Shown in pieces: positions 18,529-27,608 of a stretch of DNA of 33,499 nucleotides (its first letter is position 1; every line of letters begins with the position of its first letter). This DNA comes from Bacillota bacterium (GTDB taxonomy: Bacteria; Bacillota; Sulfobacillia; Sulfobacillales; Sulfobacillaceae), in contig JAJZZP010000182.1 of the NCBI GenBank assembly GCA_021797515.1, positions 1 to 33,499 of the forward strand, written 5' to 3'. Both the position numbers and the translations under genes were made by a program. Under the pieces are notes generated by a model that did not search any database, had not been told where the DNA came from, and saw only the letters and a list, made by a program, of their open reading frames with translations.

Positions 18529-18680
18529 CTAGTCACTCCTCAAAAAGTTTCACGGTAAAATTGTCATGACAAACCCCCGAAGTCCGAGTGATCCCAAAAC
18601 CCTGGATAGAACGCCGACCATTTTTGCATTATGGTAATGGTAGAAGATCAAACTGCGTAACACAAGGTGGGGAAATTCCA

Positions 18681-19328
18681 ATGTGTGGGCGATTTTCGCT
18701 GGGAGTGTCGATTAGTGACGTGCAAGCGGTATTTCCCTTTACCATGCGCCATCCTTCCAGCGCGGCATTATGGCAACCGCGGTTTAATATTGCTCCTGGC
18801 TCCGATATCCTAACGATGGTTCTGGGAGGCACCGTGGTGTGGGGAGGTATGGTGCGATGGGGTTGGCCTCCGCCATGGAACCCATCGCGTCAAATTATCA
18901 ACGTTCGAGTCGAAAGCTTTTTAGAAAAGCCTAGCTTTCGCGACGGACGGCGTGCGCTGGTTGTGGCCGATAGCTTTTATGAGTGGCATCAGACGGGAAA
19001 ATATCCGTACCGGATATTTTCTCCGTCGCATCGGCTGTGGGCTATGGCAGCACTGATCCAATCAACCCCGGTTGAACCCTATTCCCGCGTCGTTTTATTA
19101 ACCCAAGCGGCCACACCTGAGATTGAGGAGATTCACCCGCGGATGCCTGTCATCTTAGACCAATCGGTAGTCCATGACTGGCTCGCGGGAATGTGGCAAC
19201 CTTTACAAGGCCAACCCAAACCAACGGTGGTGTTGGAAGCGGTCAGGATTACCACTGCCATCAATAGAACCATCCATGACGGCCCTGATGTGCAGCGACC
19301 ATTGGTCATACCGAAAGCAACACACTAA
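18681..19328 (+). CDS. SRAP domain protein (YedK/HMCES-like)
   Basis: SRAP proteins form a covalent thiazolidine link to abasic sites in single-stranded DNA and shield them. The catalytic Cys2 fixes the start: MCGRF at 18681, since Met removal must expose the cysteine. Other active-site residues are Asn36 in FNIAPG, Asn74/Arg76 in INVRVES, Glu101 in SFYEWH and His152 in HPRMPVIL. The length is 215 residues, normal for bacterial YedK. The gene ends one base before the convergent cyclophilin gene. Confidence 0.93.
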   Translation: MCGRFSLGVSISDVQAVFPFTMRHPSSAALWQPRFNIAPGSDILTMVLGGTVVWGGMVRWGWPPPWNPSRQIINVRVESFLEKPSFRDGRRALVVADSFYEWHQTGKYPYRIFSPSHRLWAMAALIQSTPVEPYSRVVLLTQAATPEIEEIHPRMPVILDQSVVHDWLAGMWQPLQGQPKPTVVLEAVRITTAINRTIHDGPDVQRPLVIPKATH

Positions 19329-20015
19329 TTAACTGGCATCGGGGGGGCCAGAAGGAGACTGCTGAATAGTGATGGAATTTATCGAGACAGGATGGACCGG
19401 GTAGCTGTCTTCGCCGGTTACCGGGTTGGTCTTAACAGCACCACTGGCAATGGATTCGACTACGGGCATCCCAGAGGTGACTCGACCAAGTTCCGTGTAA
19501 ATGGGATCTGAGTTGAGGGAGTCACTTTCAGTCCCGGTACAGACAAAAAACTGGCTGCCATTGGTATTGGGATTATTTGCGTTGGCCATGGCCACGATTC
19601 CCGGTTGGTAGGGGAAAGAAATAGGCAATTCGCCATTCCACTCGTACCCTGGCCCACCAGTACCAATATTATTAGGGTCACCGGTTTGAAACATAAAGGG
19701 CTTAATCACGCGAAAGATAATATCTCCATTAAAAAAACGATGGCGGGCTAAAAAAACAAAGTTGTTTACGGCTACCGGATCATGTTTGGTAAACAAGTGA
19801 ATGACAAAAGATCCATCTGTGGTGTTGACAGTCGCCTGATAGACATCGGAGGTGTCGATGGCCATGGATGGCGGCTTTGGCCAACGAAGATTGCGTCCAC
19901 TGGCTAGCGATACAGGTTTCGGTTGAGGTTTGGAGCTGGCCGCGCTGCCGCAACCCGCCATCAGTACCAAAGCTGACACTATCATCAGCCCCTTCGTGAG
20001 ATGATGCCGCCACAT
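19329..20015 (-). CDS. Cyclophilin-type peptidyl-prolyl isomerase lipoprotein
   Basis: This secreted folding enzyme catalyses cis/trans isomerisation of proline bonds. It has a signal peptide of about 21 residues ending in LVLMAGC, a lipobox-like site that would anchor it outside the cell by Cys22. The cyclophilin domain follows, with NNFVFLARHRFFNG, IIFRVIKPFMFQTGDP and the core NTNGSQFFV. Among the usual active residues the Arg/Phe/Gln set is present (FRVIKPFMFQTGD, GSQFF). ATG 20015 has GGGGAG upstream at workable spacing; a GTG four codons earlier would sit on the ribosome site. Confidence 0.92.
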   Translation of the reverse strand: MWRHHLTKGLMIVSALVLMAGCGSAASSKPQPKPVSLASGRNLRWPKPPSMAIDTSDVYQATVNTTDGSFVIHLFTKHDPVAVNNFVFLARHRFFNGDIIFRVIKPFMFQTGDPNNIGTGGPGYEWNGELPISFPYQPGIVAMANANNPNTNGSQFFVCTGTESDSLNSDPIYTELGRVTSGMPVVESIASGAVKTNPVTGEDSYPVHPVSINSITIQQSPSGPPDAS

Positions 20016-20075
20016 ATAGTGAACCACTCCCCAGCAATGTCGTTGTCGTGGCCATTGTACCCGGCAAGGAACGTA

Positions 20076-21266
20076 TTAGGCAAGCTTTCGGGCCATGGGA
20101 TTTTTTCTTAAGCTGTAAAGGTGGACGACAGCAGCCACTGTCAAAAAAGCTAAGCCTGTGATGGTAACTCCCGTCCAATCCCAGTGCCCCCAAGACCAGC
20201 TGCCGATGCCGGCTCCTAACGAACCGCCGATAAAATAACTGCCCATATACACCGTGTTGAGGCGTGCCCTGGCACCTGGGCGCAAGGCATAAATTCTCGA
20301 TTGGTTGGAGATTTGCCCCGATTGGACACCCAGGTCCAGTAGAACGATACCAATAATCAATGCCCATAACGAACCGTTGAGCGGGGCTAGCCATAAAAAG
20401 GCCAAAATTGTTAACGCTACACTATAAGAAACCGTAACCCGGGGATCCCGACGATCGGCCAGTCGCCCTGCTAATGGCGCCACGGCGGCTCCTGCCGCCC
20501 CCAACAGGCCAAATAGCCCAATGACGGAAGCAGTGTAGTGGTACGGGGCAGTACCGAGCCGAAAGGTCAGCGTGGTCCAAAAAATATTAAAGGCTCCAAA
20601 CAAAGCTCCTCCAGTGATGGAAGCGCGGTTCAACTCGGGTTCTTGCCGCATAATTGGGACAATGGATGCGATGATCCGAAAATATGAGTCATGGCGGCCG
20701 TGGGGTGGAGCAATTGGAAAGGTGAACTGAATTAGGATTGCCAGCAGCACCATAACAATGGCACCGAACACAAAAACAGCGCGCCAACCCAACGCGCCTC
20801 CTATAAGACCACTAGCGGTTCGTGCCCCTAAAATACCAATCAGCAAACCGGTCATTACGACACCGACAACTCGCCCGCGTGACCGATTGTCTGCCAGGTC
20901 AGCCGCTACCGGGATAATAATTTGGGGAACCACCGTTACCACCCCCAGCAAGAAACTCGACGCGGCCAGCCACCAAAACACCGGCGCTGCAGCAACAATC
21001 AGACTGACTAGGGCAATGATACCCAGTAAAATTAAGATTAACTTTTTTCGTTCTATCAGATCAGCTAAAGGAACAAAGGCTATCAGTCCAGCCGCATAGC
21101 CAATTTGGGTTAGCATGGAAATGCTGCCCGCAGTCGACGAAGATACATGAAAGGTCTGTGCCATTAAAGTGAGCAATGGTTGGTTGTACCATAGATTCGC
21201 AACACTGGCCCCCGTGGCAAAAGCCATAATGAGTATCAGACCTGACGATAGACGGGATTGGCTCAA
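20076..21266 (-). CDS. Major facilitator superfamily transporter
   Basis: This membrane protein of 396 residues has about 12 hydrophobic segments. The loop 2-3 motif PLADLIERKKLILI, the helix-5 segment GLLIGILGARTASGLIGGALGW and the second-half loop GRLADRRDPR are typical of MFS drug/proton antiporters similar to YnfM/YgaY-type proteins. AAAGGAG lies about 12 bases before the TTG start, so the exact start is uncertain. The substrate is unknown. It is divergent from the quinone oxidoreductase gene. Confidence 0.85.
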   Translation of the reverse strand: MSQSRLSSGLILIMAFATGASVANLWYNQPLLTLMAQTFHVSSSTAGSISMLTQIGYAAGLIAFVPLADLIERKKLILILLGIIALVSLIVAAAPVFWWLAASSFLLGVVTVVPQIIIPVAADLADNRSRGRVVGVVMTGLLIGILGARTASGLIGGALGWRAVFVFGAIVMVLLAILIQFTFPIAPPHGRHDSYFRIIASIVPIMRQEPELNRASITGGALFGAFNIFWTTLTFRLGTAPYHYTASVIGLFGLLGAAGAAVAPLAGRLADRRDPRVTVSYSVALTILAFLWLAPLNGSLWALIIGIVLLDLGVQSGQISNQSRIYALRPGARARLNTVYMGSYFIGGSLGAGIGSWSWGHWDWTGVTITGLAFLTVAAVVHLYSLRKNPMARKLA

Positions 21267-21444
21267 AAGTGGACAACGCTCCTTTCCGAACTTTCACGAC
21301 ATTATTGGGACAAGGGCACCTACGGCCTTTCAAGACCTAGGAAGAAATTTTATGATATCACATGAAAGATGTTCTGCGAATCGGGCATTATCTTCGAGAA
21401 GCAACATCGTGTCGGACAGCCTGAAAAGCAAGGGGATGGTGCTG

Positions 21445-22428
21445 GTGAAAGCAATGGTGCTGAAAGAGTATGGCGGCCCCGGGGTATTGCGAGTGCAGGA
21501 AATAGGGCGCCCGGAGGTGGGACCGGAAGAGATTCTCATTGAAATTGCAGCGACAGCAGTCAATCGGGCTGACTTATTGGAACGGCAAGGATTATATCCT
21601 CCGCCACCCCCGGCACCTCGATACCAAATCCCGGGATTGGAGTGCGCGGGTACGGTGATCGCCACGGGTGAACGGGTAATTGGTTTCAATATAGGGGATC
21701 GGGCAATGGCACTTTTGCCTGGCGGCGGTTATGCAGAATATGTAGCGGTTGCCGAAGATATGGCATGGTTAGTGCCCGAGGCTCTCAATTTGACCCAGGC
21801 GGCAATTCCCGAGGTGTATCTAACAGCATTTGATGCATTATGGGATAAGGCCGAATTGATGCCCGAGGATCGTGTGCTTATTCACGCCGCTGCCGGAGGT
21901 GTGGGATCGGCGGCGGTGCAGTTGGCGTTAGCAGCTGGGGTGCAAGTGGCTGCAACGGTAGGCAGTGAAAAGAAACGCCAATTTGTTAGCAAACTCGGCG
22001 CCCATCGGGTAATAAACTATCGGGATCAAGACTTTGTCGCGGCCATTCAGCACTGGACCCAGGGACAAGGTGTCCAGGCTGTTATCGATTTTGTGGGCCA
22101 AAGTTACCTGCAGCGCAATTTGCAAATCCTAGCCGCGGGTGGCACCCTGGTGATAGTGGGCACCTTGAGTGGTGCTGAGGCACCGGTTAATTTGGGCCAA
22201 GTACTCAACCGGCGCCTTACCATTCGAGGTACAGCTCTTCGTTCTCGGCAACGCTATGACAAGATGCGCTTAGTGCAAACGTTCGCCAGACGCACGACGG
22301 CCGATTTTAACAGCGGACGTCTAAAGCCAATCATTGATCGCATTATCCCTTGGGAGCAGGCTGGCGAGGCGCACCGTATACTGGCGACAAACCAAACTAT
22401 TGGCAAACTGGTGCTTAAAGTGCGGTAA
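21445..22428 (+). CDS. NAD(P)H quinone oxidoreductase, PIG3 family
   Basis: This is a zinc-free MDR superfamily reductase of 327 residues. It has the PIG3-type N-terminus (KAMVLKEYGGP...), NRADLLERQGLYPPPP, PGLECAGTV, and the Rossmann segment HAAAGGVGSAAVQLA. No structural-zinc cysteine lobe is present, as expected for quinone reductases. GTG 21445 is chosen because AAGGGG lies 9 bases before it and it gives the conserved MKAM start. Its 3' end overlaps the convergent DHH gene by 14 bp. It reduces quinones or enones with NADPH; the natural substrate is not known. Confidence 0.93.
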   Translation: MKAMVLKEYGGPGVLRVQEIGRPEVGPEEILIEIAATAVNRADLLERQGLYPPPPPAPRYQIPGLECAGTVIATGERVIGFNIGDRAMALLPGGGYAEYVAVAEDMAWLVPEALNLTQAAIPEVYLTAFDALWDKAELMPEDRVLIHAAAGGVGSAAVQLALAAGVQVAATVGSEKKRQFVSKLGAHRVINYRDQDFVAAIQHWTQGQGVQAVIDFVGQSYLQRNLQILAAGGTLVIVGTLSGAEAPVNLGQVLNRRLTIRGTALRSRQRYDKMRLVQTFARRTTADFNSGRLKPIIDRIIPWEQAGEAHRILATNQTIGKLVLKVR

Positions 22429-23302
22429 CACTTAAGGATTGGCCAATGCTCTCCAACAACGCATGTAAAGTGACGGGGGACACCATCGCATCGGATGGCA
22501 GTCGCCCCCCCGCCGCACGTGCGTGGCCGCCCCCGGCAAACTGTCTCTGCATGAGGCGAGCGGCATCAATTTTCGGGCTGGTTCGAGCAGAGAGACGACC
22601 GTCGGGTTTTAGGAACAGCACTAAGTCCAAGCCTTGCGACAGCAACGCATGGGCTACTTCATTCACGGGTCCCTCGGCCTCTAAAAAAATTCCTGCTAAC
22701 CGATAAGAGCCAGTATATAACAATTCAGCGTTCTGTAAATGATGCGACACAAAGGTCTGCTCTTCCCGTATCAAAACAGCCAGTTCTTCACCGTCCGACG
22801 GGGTGTAAGGCGCCCATCCGGAAGAAAACTGTTGTCGGAACCAGGTAAATCCCTTGGCATAGAAAAGGCGATTTAAGTTTTGCCCTTCGATATGATCCGG
22901 TTGCCACAAATCGTAGCGCTCCACTGCAAGAACGAGTCGTTGCCACTTCTGGGTGGGCTGGAGCCACCCCTGGGCGAGAGCGTATGCGTACATGAGATGA
23001 CAGCCAGACCGTCGCATATCGATCGTGGTCTTGATATCGCCTTGCAACGGCAACGCACTTTGATGGTGGTCGAGAAGGTGGGTAACGGCCTTGCGTAGAC
23101 GCTCCCAATGCTGTGGTGGAACGGATACATCGGCTAGATAAACGGGTCCCGACTCAGGTTGCAAGGACTCTAAAGCAGGAACGACGCGATCTGGTTCGCA
23201 AAAAATCGGGGTTAACCCGCAAGATATTCCTATCACGGCTGCGGTGGCACCGTCGAGGCAGTGTTGATGGGTGATGAGGATGCCGCCTTTATGTTGTTCC
23301 AC
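22415..23302 (-). CDS. DHH/DHHA1 family phosphoesterase
   Basis: This is a metal-dependent phosphoesterase of about 295 residues. Motifs seen: ILITHQHCLDGATAAVIG (a variant of DHxDxDG), ADVSVP, LLDHHQSAL (the DHH motif) and the C-terminal DHHA1 glycine motif GGGHARAAGG. Relatives degrade nanoRNA, cyclic dinucleotides or related phosphates. The first motif reads HxHCLDG rather than DHxDxDG, so one usual metal ligand is changed. GTG 23302 is favoured by GAGGTGA at 5-base spacing; GTG 23311 is an alternative three codons earlier that overlaps that site. Confidence 0.85.
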   Translation of the reverse strand: MEQHKGGILITHQHCLDGATAAVIGISCGLTPIFCEPDRVVPALESLQPESGPVYLADVSVPPQHWERLRKAVTHLLDHHQSALPLQGDIKTTIDMRRSGCHLMYAYALAQGWLQPTQKWQRLVLAVERYDLWQPDHIEGQNLNRLFYAKGFTWFRQQFSSGWAPYTPSDGEELAVLIREEQTFVSHHLQNAELLYTGSYRLAGIFLEAEGPVNEVAHALLSQGLDLVLFLKPDGRLSARTSPKIDAARLMQRQFAGGGHARAAGGRLPSDAMVSPVTLHALLESIGQSLSVTAL

Positions 23303-23387
23303 TACGTTCACCTCGTCTCAGTATCACCGACATGGTACCATGGAATACAGATTCAAGATAATGCGGCAGCGAAACAGGTGATTCCAG

Positions 23388-23579
23388 ATGCAACCCGATA
23401 ATCACGGTGGTCAAAAGAAGGCTGACCGCTTCGTGCACTTTTGTGCGACATGTCAGTGGATTCGACATCAAAGCCCTGGAGTTTTTGTCTGTTCTCGTCT
23501 GGGATGGGAAACGAAACCAAAATATGTTTTTTCCTGTTGGAGCCCGCGGCCAAGGTTCCAATCCAAGAATTCTAAATAG
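23388..23579 (+). CDS. Small cysteine-rich protein, possible zinc ribbon
   Basis: This is a 63-residue ORF with AGGTGA six bases before the ATG. The spacing Cys-Ala-Thr-Cys, then single cysteines in VFVCSRLGW and YVFSCW, could form a four-cysteine metal site. No family is recognised. It overlaps the convergent small exported gene by 8 bp, and another frame is also open here, so it could be spurious. Confidence 0.45.
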   Translation: MQPDNHGGQKKADRFVHFCATCQWIRHQSPGVFVCSRLGWETKPKYVFSCWSPRPRFQSKNSK

Positions 23580-23841
23580 ATTCAATGCGCGATGCATAAA
23601 AGACGGTACCGCGCCAGGAACCAACCACTCGCACCCGCGAGCCTGCTGACAGCATATTGGGTCCGAAAATTTGGGTTTCTTGTGTGGTTTGGATGGTGAC
23701 CAACGATGACGAACTATGGTCGGCTACCGCTAAAAATCTTCGGACTTCCCGACCAGAGGTGTGCACGGCCCCACTGGTAAGAATCGTCGCACCTAAAACA
23801 AAAATCATGAAAGCACGGCGAGATCCTGAGCGCAGCTTCAT
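23572..23841 (-). CDS. Small exported protein, OB-fold-like (DUF5666-like)
   Basis: This is an 89-residue protein with an N-terminal signal or anchor (RRAFMIFVLGATILTSGAV). The remainder is a short beta-rich domain (FLAVADHSSSSLVTIQTTQE, then LSAGSRVRVVGSW and YASRIESI) that resembles the repeated OB-like unit of DUF5666 proteins. GGAGG lies 8-9 bases before the ATG at 23841. Function is unknown. Confidence 0.6.
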   Translation of the reverse strand: MKLRSGSRRAFMIFVLGATILTSGAVHTSGREVRRFLAVADHSSSSLVTIQTTQETQIFGPNMLSAGSRVRVVGSWRGTVFYASRIESI

Positions 23842-23940
23842 CAAGTCATTCCTCCGTTACAGCGAAATTAAAGGAGTTAATTCGACAAAGAGACCACGAT
23901 TTTCCTGCTGAAGCAACTGAAGAACAGATAAATTGCGAAC

Positions 23941-23997
23941 AAAAATAAAACTACAGTCGCGGCGGGGCCAAACGCTGTGCAATCCCGGGCCGCGACT
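23941..23997 (-). terminator. Rho-independent terminator of the MFS gene
   Basis: On the minus strand, AGTCGCGG (23997-23990) pairs with CCGCGACT (23962-23955), with additional GC pairs inside, and a T-rich tract (complement of 23941-23950) follows. It lies just after the stop of the 24000 gene. Confidence 0.85.
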
Positions 23998-23999
23998 CA

Positions 24000-25229
24000 T
24001 CATTGCGCGGTTTTGACTTTTTGAATGAATAGAGATCCTAAAACAAAATATAAGAACGTAACAATAAAGAGAATACGATAAGCCATGCCGAGATTCATTA
24101 TGCTCGCCAGTGGGGTCACTAAGGCGCCCGCAATTAGTCCCGCGCCCACTTGCGCTAAATTAAAGGAGGCTTGCCACAATCCCATGCTTCGGCCCTCTGA
24201 GCGGCCTGGGGGCAAGACATCGACCGCCAGCGCCCAGTCTGTGGACATGTAAATGCCATATCCAAAACCAAAGACTGTGCCCATAACTAATATTAAGGTG
24301 ACACTTTGGGTGAAGACAAACACCAGTGCGGTTAAGCCCATGAGCAACCCGCCGACGACCACCATCCCCTTGCGTTTTTTTAGGCGGTCACTGAGCCATC
24401 CGGCAGCAAGTACGGATAATAAGGAACCCAGCGTTAATAGGGCAAGGATGTCAAACACGATGGGTTCTGGGCTGGCAATTTTTGCGGTGAATTTCAGGTA
24501 GTAGAACAGATAATTTTCCAGTGTTGCAAATCCCAGCATCACCAACAATCGGGTGCCAAATACCCACCAGAAATCGGGGTATTGTCGTGGAGAAATCCAC
24601 ATATCCCGTAGCCAATGCTGGGGCGCATCTGTCAAATCCAACTGACGGGAATCCACTTCTTTCACGCCCCACTGGGTGATCGCCCAGCCTACTACTAAAA
24701 ACGCGGCCAAAGCCCAATAAACAGTGGTATTGCCGAGAAAACGCGGCAGCAAAGCGCCGAAAATAATGGCAAATTGAGTCATAAATCCCATGAAGCCAGA
24801 GGCTACTCCCCGCTGTTCCTGAGAGACGATATCAGGGATGAGTGCTTGATAGGCTGCTTGCGCCAAGTTGGCTGCAAACTGCACAACCAGGTATCCAGCA
24901 ACGAAGAGCCAAAAGTCGTGGCCCGCGTAACCCATTAGTAATAGTCCAATAATATTGCCTACGGTGCCCCAGAGGATATACGGACGTCGTCGGCCCCAAC
25001 GATGCCGCAATCTGTCACTAATAAGTCCTCCCCAAGGCTGAACGAAGGTTGCGACCAGGGAGCCTACAATCACCAATATGGACAAGACACTGGTAGAATG
25101 ATTTCTTCCGACTAGAAAGAGTACTTCCCTCGGCACTACGATAATGATCAAAGCAGTCCATTGCACATTAGAGGCAAACCAATAGAAGCTGAGAAAAATA
25201 TTTTGAAGCAGGGACAGTCGTGGTTTCAT
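24000..25229 (-). CDS. MFS transporter (sugar/cation symporter-like)
   Basis: This is a 12-segment membrane protein of 409 residues. Its long A-motif loop GGLISDRLRHRWGRRRPYIL and the second-half loop AGWLSDRLKKRKGM are typical of the glycoside-pentoside-hexuronide/SLC45-like branch of the MFS (xRxxGRRRPxI). The ATG at 25229 has AAAGGAG seven bases upstream. Transcription ends at a strong terminator. The substrate could be a sugar or another small solute. Confidence 0.85.
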   Translation of the reverse strand: MKPRLSLLQNIFLSFYWFASNVQWTALIIIVVPREVLFLVGRNHSTSVLSILVIVGSLVATFVQPWGGLISDRLRHRWGRRRPYILWGTVGNIIGLLLMGYAGHDFWLFVAGYLVVQFAANLAQAAYQALIPDIVSQEQRGVASGFMGFMTQFAIIFGALLPRFLGNTTVYWALAAFLVVGWAITQWGVKEVDSRQLDLTDAPQHWLRDMWISPRQYPDFWWVFGTRLLVMLGFATLENYLFYYLKFTAKIASPEPIVFDILALLTLGSLLSVLAAGWLSDRLKKRKGMVVVGGLLMGLTALVFVFTQSVTLILVMGTVFGFGYGIYMSTDWALAVDVLPPGRSEGRSMGLWQASFNLAQVGAGLIAGALVTPLASIMNLGMAYRILFIVTFLYFVLGSLFIQKVKTAQ

Positions 25230-25339
25230 GACTACACTCCTTTAGTATGCACAAGTTCCCTCCCGCTACATTCCACTATTGCCCACCTGGTTCCTGCTCT
25301 CGGGACGTCGTACGGGAACTTTTTGTTGCACCCTTGTCA

Positions 25340-25368
25340 TTGGGATAGCTGGGAAAATCGGGTATAAT
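25340..25368 (+). promoter_or_regulatory. Sigma-A-type promoter for the PLP gene
   Basis: TTGGGA (25340-25345), a 17-bp spacer and TATAAT (25363-25368) lie 29 bases upstream of the GTG start. The -10 is perfect and the -35 matches four of six. This promoter may once have served the peroxiredoxin as well. Confidence 0.7.
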
Positions 25369-25397
25369 GACCACAGATTGGTATAAGGAGGATCTCC

Positions 25398-26336
25398 GTG
25401 GGTTCCTGGCCAACTATCAAGAACACAGTACTAGATGCCATAGGACATACCCCCGTTGTTTGGCTAAGCCGGGTTGCTGGGGAACGCGGTGCCCGAATCG
25501 CGTTGAAGTTGGAATTTATGAATCCGGGCGGGAGCATCAAAGACCGCATTGCGGTCGCTCTCATTAAAGATGCAGAAGATACCGGTCGCCTCAAACCCGG
25601 TGGAACTATTGTTGAAGCAACTGCGGGCAACACTGGAATTGCCTTGGCAATGGCTGCTGCAGTATTTGGGTACCGTGCATTGTTCGTGGTGCCCAGCAAG
25701 ATGAGTGCTGATAAAATTCGGATCTTGCAGGCGTATGGTGCCGAAGTAAAAATCGTACCGGATTTGCCGCGTGATGACCCCGACAACTATCAAAATATCG
25801 CTGCTCGATTAGGCGAGGAAATCTCCGGGGCTTGTTATATGGGGCAGTTTGAGAGACAAGCCAACCCTTTGGCGCATTTTGTCGCGACTGGTCCAGAAAT
25901 CTGGGAAGATACCAAGGGAAATTTAGCGGGGGTAGTCGCGGGAGCGGGTACCGGGGGCACCATAAGCGGTATAGGGCGATATTTAAAGTCTAAAGACCCT
26001 AGGATTCTAGTAGTGGGTGCGGATCCGGAAGGATCCATTCTGAGTGGAGGAGCCTATCACCCTTTTAAGATTGAGGGCATGGGCGAGGATTACTACCCAG
26101 AGACATTGGATACTAGTGTGGTGGATCGTTGGATTGCAGTGTCCGATGAAGCTGCTTTTGCAATGGCCCGGCGGCTTTCCCGTGAGGAAGGTCTCCTGGT
26201 CGGCGGGTCTACCGGGGCCATTGTGGAGGCAGCCGTGATGGTTGCCGCCGAATTGCCACCGGACCAACTTGTTGTAGCCATTGCACCAGACACGGGAAGA
26301 AATTACTTGAGCAATATTTTTGATACCAGCAAATAA
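25398..26336 (+). CDS. PLP-dependent cysteine synthase / cystathionine beta-synthase
   Basis: This is a fold-type II PLP enzyme of 312 residues. The cofactor lysine is Lys48 in NPGGSIKDR, and the phosphate loop follows as GAGTGGTISGIGRY; the substrate loop is EATAGNTGIALA. It joins a thiol or sulfide to (O-acetyl)serine to make cysteine, or joins homocysteine to serine to make cystathionine. The segment GADPEGSILSGG resembles cystathionine beta-synthases more than CysK, but no regulatory CBS domain follows. The GTG at 25398 has AAGGAGGA 6 bases upstream. The gene after its stop is an inserted mobile element, and a stray AGAGGAGG ribosome site lies just past the stop. Confidence 0.93.
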   Translation: MGSWPTIKNTVLDAIGHTPVVWLSRVAGERGARIALKLEFMNPGGSIKDRIAVALIKDAEDTGRLKPGGTIVEATAGNTGIALAMAAAVFGYRALFVVPSKMSADKIRILQAYGAEVKIVPDLPRDDPDNYQNIAARLGEEISGACYMGQFERQANPLAHFVATGPEIWEDTKGNLAGVVAGAGTGGTISGIGRYLKSKDPRILVVGADPEGSILSGGAYHPFKIEGMGEDYYPETLDTSVVDRWIAVSDEAAFAMARRLSREEGLLVGGSTGAIVEAAVMVAAELPPDQLVVAIAPDTGRNYLSNIFDTSK

Positions 26337-26351
26337 AGAGGAGGATTGAGG

Positions 26352-26629
26352 GTCAACTACCCCGGCCTGAAGGCCGGAGCTTGTGAAACAAGTTGGGTTG
26401 CCAGGGATAGCGGAAGCCAATCCGCGCCGTTTGCCATAGGTCGTCAAAACCCACTTCGGGATGCTTCCTCAGTCCCGGATACTGAAAGGGGAATCATGCT
26501 GGCGAAAGGTAAAGCGCCGAAGGTTCCCACTGCTGCCGAAAGGTAGGAGCCGGTTGCAAACATTCCCGAGGGGAGACGGGGTCGTAAGACTCCGCGTCAC
26601 AAGGCCCGTAAGGGCGAAGGAGGAACACC
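26352..26629 (+). ncRNA. Omega RNA (HEARO) of IscB
   Basis: Omega RNAs lie directly upstream of iscB and guide it. This 278-base stretch has no convincing gene and is rich in short hairpins (CCGGCC...GGCCGG, GCTTGTGAAACAAGT, GCCCGTAAGGGC at the 3' end). The 3' end, GGGCGAAGGAGGAACACC, sits immediately before the iscB ATG and doubles as its ribosome site, a typical HEARO layout. The guide would come from the bases upstream of the left end, here the 3' end of the PLP gene. Since iscB is broken, the RNA is probably orphaned unless another IscB in the cell uses it. Confidence 0.75.
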
Positions 26630-27592
26630 ATGGCGGTTTTTGTTCTCGACAAGCACAAGAAGCCGTTGATGCCCTGCTCCGAAAAGCGAGCGCGGTTGCT
26701 TCTAGAACGCGGGCGTGCCAGAGTTCACCGGATGGTGGACCGCACGGTCGAACAGCCGGTCTTGCAGCCTGTCCGGGTCAAGTTGGACCCCGGTAACAAG
26801 ACAACCGGATTGGCGCTGGTGCGTGAAGCGAAAACAGTCGAGGCGGCCACAGGAAAAATTCTTCGGACACTCACCGTTCTCATGCTGTTGGAACTACAGC
26901 ATCGGAGCCCTGCCATTCGGGATGCCCTCGCGCAGCGGCGGGCTTTTCGCCGGAGGCGGCGCGGGAATCCGCGGTATCGCTCTGCCCTCTTTGATAACCG
27001 CACCCGACCCGCTGGCTGCCTGCCACCCTCTCTCCAGCATCGGGTGGACACGACGATGACCTGGGTGAACCGACTGGCGACGCAGCCGCGGTGAATAGTA
27101 CCCGATGGGTGTTATTCCAACGTCTCAAAGCCACAGGTATCCCGGTAGAAGTCGCTAGTGGTGGACGGACCAAGTGGAATCGACACCGGGTGCAGGTCCC
27201 GAAGGAACATTGTCTCGACGCCGCCTGCGTGGGGCTTGTCGATGCCCTGGAGCATTGGCAACAGCCCGTCCTCGTCATCAAAACTATGGGCCGCGGGAGT
27301 TACCAGCGCACACGCCTGACAAAAGATGGATATCTCACTCGAAACAAGAGCGTTTTCGGCTTCCAAACTGGGGATATGGTGAAAGCTATTGTGACCACAG
27401 GCAAAAAAGCCGGCACTCACCTGGGCCGCGTTGCCATCCGAGCCAGCGGCAGTTTCAACATCCAGACCGGAAATGCTGATCCAAGGAATCTCGCATCGTT
27501 TTTGCATGCTCGTTCAGCGGGCGGACGGCTATGGATATGGGTGGAATCACTGCGCACAGAAAGGGGGAAGCGGTGCGGAAACCCAGCCCTGA
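26630..27592 (+). pseudogene. iscB: IscB nuclease, internally deleted and frameshifted
   Basis: IscB is the RNA-guided nuclease ancestral to Cas9. The N-terminal part is intact: the PLMP domain (KKPLMPCSEKRARLLL), RuvC-I (KLDPGNKTTGLALV, Asp53) and the arginine-rich bridge helix (RRAFRRRRRGNPRY). The first frame then stops at 27094. A second frame starts at the overlapping GTG (27091) and holds the RuvC-III part (KEHCLDAACVG) and the C-terminal domain (FQTGDMVKAI, GRVAIRASGSFNIQTG). The whole segment that should lie between, RuvC-II and the HNH domain (roughly 130 residues), is absent. A second shift near 27475 leaves the normal C-terminus (GISHRFC..., QRADGYGYG) in another frame, ending at TGA 27590-27592. 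It should not cut DNA. Confidence 0.88.
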
Positions 27593-27608
27593 AGGACGGG
27601 GTTTCCGC
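27575..27608 (+). repeat. Right-end hairpin of the IscB element
   Basis: GCGGAAACCC (27575-27584) is exactly complementary to GGGTTTCCGC (27599-27608), with a CCTGAAGG-type inner loop as in the left end. This is the subterminal palindrome expected at IS200/IS605-family ends. Confidence 0.8.
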
